Shown: in pieces, positions 23,914 through 34,512 of the stretch
Numbering within the stretch: the stretch's first letter is position 1
How the letters are laid out: the number at the start of each line of letters is the position of its first letter
DNA from: Portunus trituberculatus
Lineage: Eukaryota; Arthropoda; Malacostraca; Decapoda; Portunidae
Assembly (NCBI RefSeq): GCF_017591435.1
Contig: NC_059294.1
Location: forward strand, 5,729,501 to 5,793,500
Direction of reading: 5' to 3'
DNA: 64,000 nt
Notes under the pieces: generated by a model
Told to the model about the DNA's origin: nothing
The model's input: the letters and a program-made list of their open reading frames with translations, nothing else
Database searches by the model: none
Translations under genes and position numbers: made by a program

Positions 23914-26900
23914 TCAGAATTCATCATGAAAACTTTTGGCAGCATCAACCATCTTGCTTGCCATGAAGAGTTCTCTCTGTCCCAGAACCTCCAGCAGGGT
24001 GAGTACACCATCTTGGTCAGTATCTGCTGAAGTCATCAAGTTTAATGCTTCTTTCTCGGCATGATGGGTATTGCGAGGATCAATGAAACGCTGTCAAAAG
24101 GAAAGTAATAAAAATTAATTTCTTTTAGATCTTATATTTTCTACTCACCTGAATACTGCCACCAAATGGTACTTCAATTTAAAATCTGTTGTAGAGAAAT
24201 ACATCTAGTTCAATAAACCGTCAACCCAATTTTCCAGGTATAATTTGCTAAACAAAACTCATTCACATTGATATGAATCACTTTTCCAGAATCCAAAAAC
24301 TGACAGCACTATTATGTTAATCATAAATATTCAATGCATTTTGTTTTGATCTTTTATCTAGGGATAGATCCACATGGTCAAAGTGTCCGTCAGACAAACA
24401 CTGTTACCATACCTTAAGTAAGGTGAAGAAGAAGGATGTCATAAGCACAGAAAGGAGGGAAGTTAATATGGTAACAAACAGTGGCATCAGATGAAGTTGT
24501 ATACCATGGTTTCTACTCTGTTCAAGCAAAGACTGGCAGACAATGTTTGAAGCTGAGGTCCGCTGGCTATTTAAGTCAGTGTTAGTGTGGACTTAGGGGT
24601 GCAAACTGAGCCCAGTCATGATTCTAGTCACACATACTTTGCTGCTTAGTCCCCCCTGCCACCTACATATGAATTTTTTTTTTGTATGCCCATCAAGCAT
24701 TTTTTTTACTCTACTAGTGTAAAATTAAGTTTTCAAAAATGAAAATGTGCAGTTAGCAACAAATTAATTTTGTATCGGGAATAGAAAGCAACAAATTAAT
24801 TTTGTATCAGGAAAAGAATTACCAAATAACTACTTTATTTCTAGATATGGAGCAATTACACAAAAATATAATAAATAGTACATACCAATAACTCTTTTCT
24901 ATCAAGCAAGCCATTTTTGTCTTCATCTGCAATTTTAAAATCTTTCAAGCGTTCTTCTTTATAGCGTTCAGGAGTAATACCATCTGGCACATCATTTATC
25001 TCAGGATCTGCAAATTCTTCACTTGTTAATTGGCCATCTCCATCAATATCTGCAATATAAATTATCATCACTATTATATTAAGCCAGTCAAACTGTGGCT
25101 AAAACTTGAAAAAAAAAGACAAGAGAAATTATTTCTTTTGCATGATGTTTAGAAATTAGTAAACTTAACTAATGTCAGTCTCAAAATTATCTTTTTAATT
25201 CTGTCATTAAAAGAAAATACATTTATATCAGTAACTTCCTTATTAATCATCCAGATGATTTAATTTAAGTGTAACACTGCACCTGTGAATCCCCATCACC
25301 ACTTGCAGAATTGAAATACTAATAGAAAATAGTGAACAAGTCACTTTGGAAGAATACAAGAAATAGAAAGAAAGAAGAAAAAAGCAATATGGTGAAAGAT
25401 ATGGAGAAACCTACTCTCACTTTTGAGAAAGATCAGTCACTATAAAAATGTTGATGAACATTATTATTCTGTATCTTACCTAATTTGGCAATGGTTTCCT
25501 CAACAATATTCAAAATGGTTGCATGTGAAGACTCTGGATGCCTAAATGCCAAAAATTCATCAAGGGTTAACTGATCTGGGTCACTTCTGGCCGCTTCAGA
25601 CCAAGCAGCCTTGTCTCTCATGATGGCTTCTGTCAAAAGTAAGAAAGTAAAATATATGTTTTTGATTTTTCTTTATTTTAGGTATGAATAACACCTAAGA
25701 AAATCAATCCATTAATTCAGTATGCTGCCACAAAATTACTAAAGAATATTGCATTGCCAATAATGATTATTATAGATACATATTTACTAAACAAGCATTG
25801 AACCAATCAATAGAAGAAAAACTTACCCTTTATTTCTCTTGGCAATCCTTTGTGATTATGTTCATGATTCTTAATAAACTCATCATCATACCCGTGTTGC
25901 TTGAGGAAGTACGCATGAAACTCTTCCCAGGACACCACCCCTGAGGAACATCCAACATTACCAACCTTGACTAAATGGCATTAAATAATAAGACAATATC
26001 AGGTATGCTGACCTACTGCTTTATTATTATTTTTCCTATTATTATTATTTAGTTATGTTGTTCCTCAAGTTACTGTTATGTAATTATCTATTTTATAAAC
26101 TGGTTCAAATCCTTGCCTTGATTTCATAATGTTAATTTTTTTCTCTCTTTCATTGCATTAGTAAATCTACTTACTTCAAAACCAAATAAGGACATAATGA
26201 CAATATTTTGATTACAAGGTGTTTTTGATTATGCACTTACCATTTCTTGGATCCAGATCAATTGCTGTAAAGGTAAAAATATTATCTCGGAGTGCAAGTG
26301 TCAGATGTTCTTTAGTTTTTTTAGCAATCCATGATGATAATTCACTCAACTCTAACACTTCATTTGCATTGCTGTCAGCTCTGAAAGAAAATGGGTAAAT
26401 TATCTTTACTCCTATTTTAATTAATGTGTTACCATTATAATTAATTAAATTCCACTCAGCAATTCAAAGTCAAATCTTTGCTGTATGAAACGACAGTTTG
26501 CAGTCCTCATAAGCTAAATAGCTTCTCACCTCATATGGTCTGACAGAGGGATTTAATTTTATAGTATATAAGAATGGTTTTTACAAACTTCTTAAATGTT
26601 TTCGTCAGTAGTGTAATCTGTTCCGCAGTTTCTGCTCCAGAGCCAGGGTGTTTCAGGGCAGCTTTAGCATATTTCTCAACCATTTCTTTGACAGCTGAGT
26701 GGGCCTTTTCTAAAACACCCTCATCTGACATGTCATAGTGTGAGTGAACTGAAAAAGTGATAAAATAGCATAATTACAATCTGACTGAAATGTTATTTGC
26801 TAAAGGAAGGATGCAAGTCTTTTTTTTGCAGGCAAAATGTTTATCCCTGTAGGAAAAATTGGAAAAATGCTTCTAAAAAAAACTAAATATGTAGCAGACC

Positions 26901-27156
26901 AGAAATAAATATGAAAACACTGAGAACCTAGTTACCAGTATTTAGCTTATAATTTAGAGATATAGTTTGGCAGTATCACTAAATTCTTAAACTGCCAACA
27001 TTTATGTACATTATATGTATGTATGTATTTTAAAACATTCTTTAACTTACATGTCCGTGACCTTAGAGGAATATGAAATAAGTGGACAAATGCCATCAGG
27101 AGTACATAGCCCAGTGCAAGGGCTACCCACAGTCTCAGCCGCAAGTGCAGCCTCAT
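23914..27156 (-). CDS. SDF4: 45 kDa calcium-binding protein (Cab45/SDF4)
   Basis: Seven minus-strand exons join in frame: 27051-27156, 26589-26748, 26241-26380, 25827-25940, 25480-25629, 24886-25049 and 23914-24090, giving 336 residues. Cab45 is a soluble CREC-family protein of the Golgi lumen that binds calcium and helps sort secretory cargo. The N-terminus has a hydrophobic signal or anchor (LWVALALGYVLLMAFVHLF). EF-hand loops follow: DSNANEVLELSE, DLDPRNGVVSWE, a degenerate one before LTLDEFLAFRHPE, DIDGDGQLTSEE, DEDKNGLLDRKE and DTDQDGVLTLLE. The C-terminus SKMVDAAKSFHDEF matches the SKL-x-DYAR-x-x-HEEF end of vertebrate Cab45. The donor after exon 2 is a weak GTTTGT, chosen because only it keeps the frame into the first EF-hand. 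An in-frame ATG at 27216 also has a good context and would add 20 residues. An acceptor near 27250 implies an upstream non-coding exon. It lies tail to tail with ERGIC3. Confidence 0.92.
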
Positions 27157-27159
27157 GTT

Positions 27160-29060
27160 GCTATGCCCCCTCAGTAGTTTCTTTAAGAGCACCCTTATTA
27201 ATATTAATGGTGACATTCTTCACCACCTTTGTGCAAAATCTCAGTAGCATCTGGAAATAAATAGTTGTACATTACAAAATATCACAATAATATAACACAG
27301 AAAAAGAACTTCAAAATTTGTCTGAAAGGGTCCAACAACACAACATTGAAACAATTAACACAATATCCTAATGACAGTCAACCACTGATAGATCATTGTG
27401 TGATTTACACTTTTGGGTTAATGTTTACTACTAGTCCTTGTCAGTAACTATTGACACGAGTGCATGTTGTGTCAGTATGCTCGCTGTAGCTACATTATGT
27501 TTAAGATATTTTTTTCATGCGGCTTGCTATTAATGATTCAAAGTGATGCTTTTAAAAATCAATACACTGTGGTAGAAACAGTTAGATTAGATTAGATATG
27601 ATTTATTTAAGTTTACTTAGTGGCAGAAACTGAAATAATCATGAAAAGAAAAAATGTATAGTTATTTATTAATAGAACCAAGCTCTTATTCATCAGTGGG
27701 AACACAAAAATGGTCCTTTTTTGATACTTGAATAGAGACGATACTGTTGAAGAAAATAACCCTAACCTAACCTAACCTTGTGAGATTTGACCACCTTACA
27801 AAATTTCTTATATTGTAGAAACTTATACAATACAAAACAAAAACTTAAGCAATGCAAGTTTCTCAGTATCTATAAAAGTGATAAAAATAAAGTCAAATAT
27901 GCAGAGCATTATGCGTAGTCCTCTTCTGAAATACCAAAAAAATATGCAAGATTAAAATAATTATATATAAATGGGTAAGATACTGATATTATGTAAAAAC
28001 TTGACTAGTCCACTCAACCTATGAGACAGCTCTATTTAGTGAAACAATGTCATACTGTCATCCTCATCCAACCCTGGACAGCTCCTTATGGGGTCCACTC
28101 ACTACACCAGTACAACTCTTGTTCCATTAAGCTGTTGGTACCCCGTTTGGAAACCACTTTTTTGTATCTGGATGTGTCATTACTCAGGTTGGCACCCGCT
28201 GTTACTGGTAATATAGGAAAAAGGAAACTATAGCCATTCACGTACACGTCTATGCTCAAAATTGAATGTTATGTCCACGTAAACACTTCATCCTCCACAA
28301 TAGCATAGAAATATATGGGTATGGAATCACTCTTACCGATGACGTGTGTTCTCTTGGTTTGGTAAAAGAATTCATGATGGCTGGAAAGCTGATAACTTTC
28401 TCTTTCTCCAGACCAATCAGCGAGGGGCATGCTGGAGGCGTCACCGCATCAGCTGGCCGCCTCACACCTGTCACCCGCGTGTGTTTACAGTGAGGCAGGG
28501 TTTACACGGGGATGCTTTAGACTAATCTCCACTGTATCGATAGGCTAGATTATCTAGCGTGTGTGTGTCTGTTTTTGGTTTATTTTATTCAGGTTATGAT
28601 GGAATAGGATCAATTATATCAAATTACCTTACACTCACATGACAAACTACCAACATTTTTGATTGACTTTTTACTTCTCAAACTCCCAATATTTTTTCGG
28701 TTCACCCCTCCATATTCCATTTCGTCCATATGACCAAGAAAACGGCATTTCTCTCACAGGAAAGGAGAACACATACATGATCAACGAGTGTTTGCTCCAC
28801 CAGCCAGTCAGCATTGCCCTTCCACCTCGGCTAGTCGGCAGGAATGAGGTCAGCAGCAGTTCTATGGCGCTTGACCTGTCCCTGCTGCAGCTCCTCGAAG
28901 TGTCTCTTTTTCACTGGCCGCCGGTTGGTGAATCACAGGTCAACGCACGACTCGCTCTGTGACCTGTGTCAGTGTGGATGGCCTGGAGAAGAGATGGTTT
29001 ACAGTGGCGAGGTTAGGGGGCAGTGTGTCACTATTGTTGTCTCGTCGAGCGAGTGACAGC
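27160..29060. other. 5' flank of SDF4 and possible divergent promoter region
   Basis: No coding exon is recognisable here. On the minus strand a short upstream open frame (ATG near 27250, about 29 codons) precedes the SDF4 start. A CCTAA repeat is at 27759-27779. A CCAAT box in CCAATCAGCG lies at 28413-28417, in a stretch (28400-28500) richer in CG than its surroundings. A 5' exon of SDF4 on the minus strand and the start of a plus-strand gene near 29030 could both originate from this region. Confidence 0.4.
27759..27779. repeat. Telomere-like (CCTAA)n, interstitial
   Basis: Four units of CCTAA, equal to the arthropod telomeric TTAGG on the other strand. Other related stretches lie at 29570-29720, 30165-30350 and 41615-41670. 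Confidence 0.8.
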
Positions 29061-29068
29061 GGCGAGAG

Positions 29069-29105
29069 ATGAGAGCGGACGCCAAACTGCCGAGGATGAC
29101 CTTGG
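29069..29105 (+). CDS. Candidate first coding exon, possibly of the SLC46-like gene
   Basis: An ATG in a G at -3 context opens MRADAKLPRMTL and reaches a strong donor (TTGG followed by GTAAGA at 29106) in phase 1. Upstream are CG-rich bases and a TCACTATT that could act as an initiator near 29027. The first clear exon of the SLC46-like gene, 30 kb downstream, starts in phase 1, so the two would join in frame as MTLGAIPGEV. A phase match has a one-in-three chance of being accidental, and no homology supports the short peptide. It could instead belong to another transcript using the exon at 33008. Confidence 0.3.
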
Positions 29106-29569
29106 GTAAGATTTTATTATTTTTTTCTAAGTTTGAACATGACTTTGTGTGAGGTTCTGGGTAGTGTTGCGGAGGGTGTAGCTACCGCGGACATGGCCAG
29201 AGAGGGCTGGAGGGTTTCTGAAAATAATGGAAATGAGATAAGTAGGGTGGAAAATCTCATGATAGCTGACTAGGTGTAGTACATTTGGTAAATTTAATAT
29301 TTCACCATACTTTCACTTCAGGATGAAACTACTGTATTCTGAATGGATCTGCACGTCATTTTCGTCGCAAATCTGTTCTTATTATTTTCCTATTCCTCTC
29401 TCCCCTAAGCAATTAAGTCCTCTTGGGTAAATCTATAGAACAGCAACTCCTTACATATTCTTTTCTATTACCCCCCTTCCCCCCAACAAGCTTGGGGGCA
29501 CGTGGGGAATCGGGTTTTTTTGAGGGGGGAGAGCCAAAGAGGCGAGATATGGCGATCTAAAAAAATCTA

Positions 29570-30350
29570 AGGACAAAAACCTAACCTAACAGGCCTCCCC
29601 AGATCCCCCCTACAACACTAACCTAACCCTAACATAAACCTAACCTAACCGAGGGGGCTGTGCCCCCCCGGATTCCCCTCTGCATCACTAACCTAACCAT
29701 AACATAAACCTAACCTACCGTATCCTTGCTTTGGGGCAGCTTCCCTCCCCCCACACTGGTTCTCTTATAGCTTCACACAATATGCCCTACCTCTACCGAT
29801 ACCCCTCCTCACAATACCTTAACGAAAGGGTACCCACAAACCCAGGGTGTGAACAACAGACAGTCACTTCCTGTTACCCACAAACCCCAGATATATACAA
29901 AAGACAATAGCAATGTTTACTATTTGGACTTAGACTCCGAGTGACGTCTCTAATTTCAGTGAGGCAATGTGACATAACCATATGTGACCCCCAAACAAGA
30001 CCACAAGGTTCGTGTTCTCCATTAACTACTCATTATTTTGTGTTATTATTGCATGGAGGTCCTATTCTAAAGATTTACGTCCTCTTGTTCCAAAAACACA
30101 GACTATCCCCTCAGAAAGTACTGTATTGCAATAAAAAAGAAAAAGGAAAATTGTTACAAAACATATGCTACTAACCTAATCCTAATCTAAACCTACGCTC
30201 TATCCTATCTTAACCTACCCTACCCTACCCTACCCTACTGTGCCCTGCCCTGCCCTGTTCTGCCCTGTTTTGCCCTGCCTTACCTTACCTTACCTTACCT
30301 TACCTTACCTTACCTTACCTTACCTTACCTTACCCTACCCTACCCAACTA
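29570..30350. repeat. Degenerate CCTAA/CCCTA/CCTTA repeat region
   Basis: Blocks of CCTAA and ACCTAACCTAAC occur at 29570-29720. A second series at 30165-30350 drifts from CCTAA through CCCTA and CCCTG to CCTTA. A unique stretch lies between. The drift between five-base variants suggests local slippage from a telomere-like seed. Confidence 0.75.
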
Positions 30351-30354
30351 TCCC

Positions 30355-30597
30355 AACACATACTGCCTTGAAACTATGTCATTTGTTGAGTGGTTTAAAG
30401 TTACCTACATGTCACCATGATATCCAGGTTCAAGGTGGTTACACCAAAGATGCACTTGGGTGATGATGTGGGCCCTAATATGGATATCATTATAAATTAA
30501 ATTGTCTGCGCCACTAATGGGTGGAAGCTAACAGTGCTTCCAATACTCTACAAGATATGTACAGGCGCTATAAGCCATAACATTAAAAAAAAAAAAA
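30355..30597 (+). mobile_element. tRNA-derived SINE, type 3, head-less copy
   Basis: This plus-strand segment matches the reverse complement of the copy at 60423-60752 in its body (GTTTAAAGTTACCTACAT, GGGCCCTAATATGG, GCGCCACTAATGGG, CAGGCGCTATA) and ends in a run of A at 30583-30598. The tRNA-like head is missing or lost. Confidence 0.75.
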
Positions 30598-30699
30598 AAC
30601 TGTAAAGAGGCTAAGTGGTTTTTCCCCTGAGGGTCAAGGAGACAGAGAAATCCTTTTTCCTTTTATTCTGTTATTTGCAATTAAGTCTATATGGTGTGG

Positions 30700-31500
30700 T
30701 GTGAGAAGTTTGGAAGAGCATGGCTATTCTGAACATCATGTATGGTATAGATGTGACGGCATGGAATGAAAATGAACTAGAGAAGTTAGAAATGGGACAG
30801 AATAAAGTAGCTAGAATAGCTCTAAATGTACCAAGGTATGCAGTGATAGAGGAATTAAGGGGAGACATGGGGATGGAGCACCTTCAGAAAAACATATAAA
30901 GGCAACAGTGAGGTTCAAAGCTAGGTTAGAGCGAATGAATGATGCAAGAATAGTTTGGAAAGTGTTTCTGTGGAATGTTAGGAATAGGAGGTGGAGAACG
31001 AGGTGTGTTAGGATGGTAGTGAAGAGTGTTCTAGAAACTAGTTGGGCATTTCAGCGAGTTGAGGGGAGGCATGTTTAGAGTGACTGGAGCATAATGGTTA
31101 GAAATGGAGAGGGCCTAGAATGGGATGTGAGGAAGTGAAATAGATAGACAAAAGGGTGAAGTGTATGGAATTGAGTGAATGGAGGAATAAGATGGAACAG
31201 AAGAATACTTTGGGGTGGTATAGAGGAAAAGAGGCCCCAATGTATGAAGAATGGTATGATGGCAGCCTGGGGGATGATCTCTTCCAAGCAAGGGCACAGT
31301 GTATGGATGTGAGTGCAAGGAGCTACAGGTGGTCAGAGTCCCACAGCAAAGTGTGGAACATGTGGTGCTGGAATGTGTGAAGTACGCCAGAGACAGCAAT
31401 GAGATGATGCAAGTGGTGCTGAGAGAATTGGGAAGTCCCAAGGTAGAAAAAACAGGAAGGGAATGGATGCTATGTTTGCTGGGACTGTTACTTAGTTGTT
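30700..31500 (+). mobile_element. LINE reverse transcriptase C-terminal fragment
   Basis: Broken plus-strand frames read LEKLEMGQNKVARIALNVPR, EELRGDMGMEHL, then VRFKARLERMNDARI, and later KNTLGWYRGKEAP, WYDGSLGDDLFQARAQCMD and SYRW. This is the thumb and zinc-finger-like C-terminal region of a LINE reverse transcriptase. The minus-strand fragment at 56185-56769 is a related copy with a longer intact frame. Stops and frameshifts make it non-functional. Confidence 0.75.
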
Positions 31501-31569
31501 ACTTGGGGTGTTTGTTCAAGGCTCCGCTCGGCTGCGAGGCAGCGCTCAGCAGAGTCTCCCTCAAAAAGC

Positions 31570-32500
31570 AACTAGCATCTATAATTGTCTTTGATTTCCA
31601 TGCCATTAAAATCATAAACTTCCTTGAACAAATATGTCTTCAATTTCTTTTTGAAGATATCGATCGTGGCACAACCTTTGATATCTCTCGGCAGTTTATT
31701 GTAAATCCTTGGTGCACATCTTACAAATGCTCGACATCCCATGTCAAGGTTATATCTTGGCTCATGTAGTCTGTATGGGTCTGCATCGTGTCTCAGCTCC
31801 ATCGTTTTAGTGTCATGGTGGAATGTTTCCAATAAGTTCCTCAAGTACTCTGGTTTTCCAGACTGTAATACCTGATGAGTCATAACACTAATCTTGTACT
31901 CAATTCGTGCTTTAATTGGCAGCCAATGCAGATCTATCAATACAGGTGCTATCTTCTCACGAGGAGAGACGCCTGTAATCAGTCTGGTAGCTCTGTTCAT
32001 GACAAGCTGTAAGTCTTTTTAAGAGATACTTAGGCAGTCCATAATACAGAGAATTGCAGTAATCCAGTTTGCTTATCACATGATTATGAACCAGCATCTT
32101 CGTAGTTTTCTCATCCAAGTATTTTCTGACAAAACCTATATTTTTCAGGTGGTATATTGCCGTCTTAACCACCTGCCGTATTTGGTCTTTCATAGATAAA
32201 TGACAGTCCAATAATACTTCCAGATCCTTCACTGTATCACGAACAACCAAACTGTTACCATCAATATATAATGTGGACATATCAATCCTCTTTAAGTCCT
32301 TATTCTAACCCACTATCAAACATTCAGTCTTGTTTTGATTAAGTTTCAAGTGCTTGGATTCCATCCATCTACCAACATCATCCATAAGTTTTATCTTTCC
32401 TTCAACATTATCTACATTGTACAAGGTCATGTGAAACTGTGTGTCATCAGCAAACAGTTTGAAATCAATGTCATGTTTTCTTAGTATGTGTGACAGTTCA
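31570..32500 (-). mobile_element. L2/CR1-like LINE fragment
   Basis: Minus-strand frames show the reverse transcriptase active site as FKLFADDTQFH (about 32440-32470), then KHLKLNQNKTECLIVG and LDYCNSLYYGLPKYLL. RATRLITGVSPR and LIDLHWLPIKARIEYKI follow further on. The LDYCNSL-YGLP and DLHWLP motifs are typical of the L2/CR1 group. The frame is broken near 32000. The 5' side ends in the long TA repeat at 32503, which may have expanded within it. Confidence 0.85.
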
Positions 32501-32502
32501 AT

Positions 32503-32953
<451 letters not shown>

Positions 32954-33007
32954 AATAAAATTACCTGGTGTATATTTTTGCATTTTTTTTTTTCCCGTCT
33001 CCTACAG

Positions 33008-33208
33008 GAACTGCCGATACCAAGGCCTGCCTCAGGAGAAGTCCTGAGACACCTACAGCATCAAGAAGATCAAGATGTGCTGTCAGCCAGGCAGGCAGCA
33101 ACCATTGAACCAGCTCCTTTAAAGATGATGTGTGTATCCTTGCCCCATCATGTTTTCCGCCTTTCTCACTATCTCAGCTGTCATGCCGCCCCCTGACTGA
33201 ACACACAG
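33008..33208 (+). other. Exon-like segment of 201 bp
   Basis: A segment with a good acceptor (CCCGTCTCCTACAG) and a good donor (ACACAG then GTAAAA) on the plus strand. Its length is a multiple of three. Entered in phase 1 from 29069-29105 it reads 33 full codons then TGA (AGSNH then stop), and after the stop stays open to the donor in phase 1. A second frame is open for 62 codons (ELPIPRPASGEV onward). No family is recognised. It could be a cassette or a non-coding exon. Confidence 0.3.
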
Positions 33209-33249
33209 GTAAAATCTATGTTTGTATACATGACTCTTAATGCTTTCCT

Positions 33250-34488
33250 TCCCCTTTCCGAATATACCATTTCCTCAGTCTCATGTCTAGCACTCCAGTA
33301 AAACTTCTTTTCGTTCTCTGTCTTTCCTTCGTTTTTTTTTCCTTAGCTTCACTTCTCAGTTCTCTCTCTTTTTCCCCTTCCACCTGGTTCATCTCTCTCT
33401 CTCTTTATCCAGATATGCTTATATTCTGCCTTTTCAGTCAGCTTTCCAGTCCTAGCTAATATTTCTTCTATCATCCCTACTTGCGATCTCATTTTGACTT
33501 TTAGAGGTCTTTTGGTTCCCTCGCTATATTTACACAGTCTATATATTTCTTCTGTTTCTTTATCAAGACTCTATTCTTTATCTTGCACTATGGAGATAAT
33601 TTCCTTAACCATTTCTTTCTCCTCCCTCACAAATTTCACTGGGTTCTTTTTTTATTCTAGTCCATAAAATAACCATACACTTCTTTTTGTCTACCGTATC
33701 TCTCACTAATTCTTCCTTTTCTTTGATCACTTGTATAACTGTGTCCTTAGTTTTCGCCTTTATTTGTTGCCTAACTACCCTTCAGCGAAATTGACTTTTT
33801 CTTCTTCTCGTTCCTTTTTCCAAACCTTTTTCTATTCATCCAGTTTCCTTTCGCTCATCTCTTTGCCTGTCTCCAAATTGGAGTCCAGTTTTTCCTGCAG
33901 CCCTTGTAATGCAGCTCCATAATTTGTACATTTGCCTTTTAGGGTGCTATTCTCCCTTTTTATTTCCTCTAGAGTTTTTTTTTATTTCATGGTTCATTTT
34001 AACAGTACTTTCTAGGTTTAAACATCTCTCTCTCAGTTTTAGATTCTCCGTAATCAGCTGGTCTTGCCTTTCGAACTTGACGCCCACCATCTCCGTCAAG
34101 GCTTTAAGTTCCTTATCCATAATGATGATCCTTCTCATATTAACTCTATCCTCCTTAAAGCCCATAAACTCCCTCTCTTTACACCAGTCACCCAGCTGTC
34201 CCAATCCTTTGGGTGTTTCTATAATATCATTTCTAGCTCCCTTCAGTCTCGCTCTCAGTCCTTTGTTTACATGTTAGGCAGCACCAATCGCACTGTCCAT
34301 GGCATCATCCTCCTCCATACTTCTTTCAACCTCAAAATTTAAGCAAATTCAATAACTCTTTGGAGACAGGATCACTAAGCTAACCCCCTGCCCCCCTGTA
34401 ACATCACCAGGTCTGCTGGGTTCCTCTCCAGAATTGGCAGCGTATCACACTGTAGCTCTGGTCTTGCGTCCACTCACTTCGGCCGACA
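33250..34488 (-). mobile_element. LINE 5' UTR and ORF1 (coiled-coil) fragment
   Basis: On the minus strand the segment begins at the GT tract 34489-34512. It has about 170 bases without a long frame, then an ATG (MEEDDAMDSAIGAA) with a stop. Next come broken frames rich in Glu, Lys and Leu: CKEREFMGFKEDRVNMRR, TEMVGVKFERQDQLITENLK and ALQGLQEKLDSNLE. Such coiled-coil ORF1 proteins precede the endonuclease-RT ORF of decapod Jockey-like LINEs. Because ORF2 of copy B lies upstream of it on the same strand, this must be a separate element. It lacks its own ORF2. Confidence 0.6.
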
Positions 34489-34512
34489 GTGTGTGTGTGT
34501 GTGTGTGTGTGT
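34489..34512. repeat. (GT)n between two LINE insertions
   Basis: This short tract separates the 3' end of LINE copy B from the 5' end of the ORF1-bearing element. Both elements abut it directly. Confidence 0.95.
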
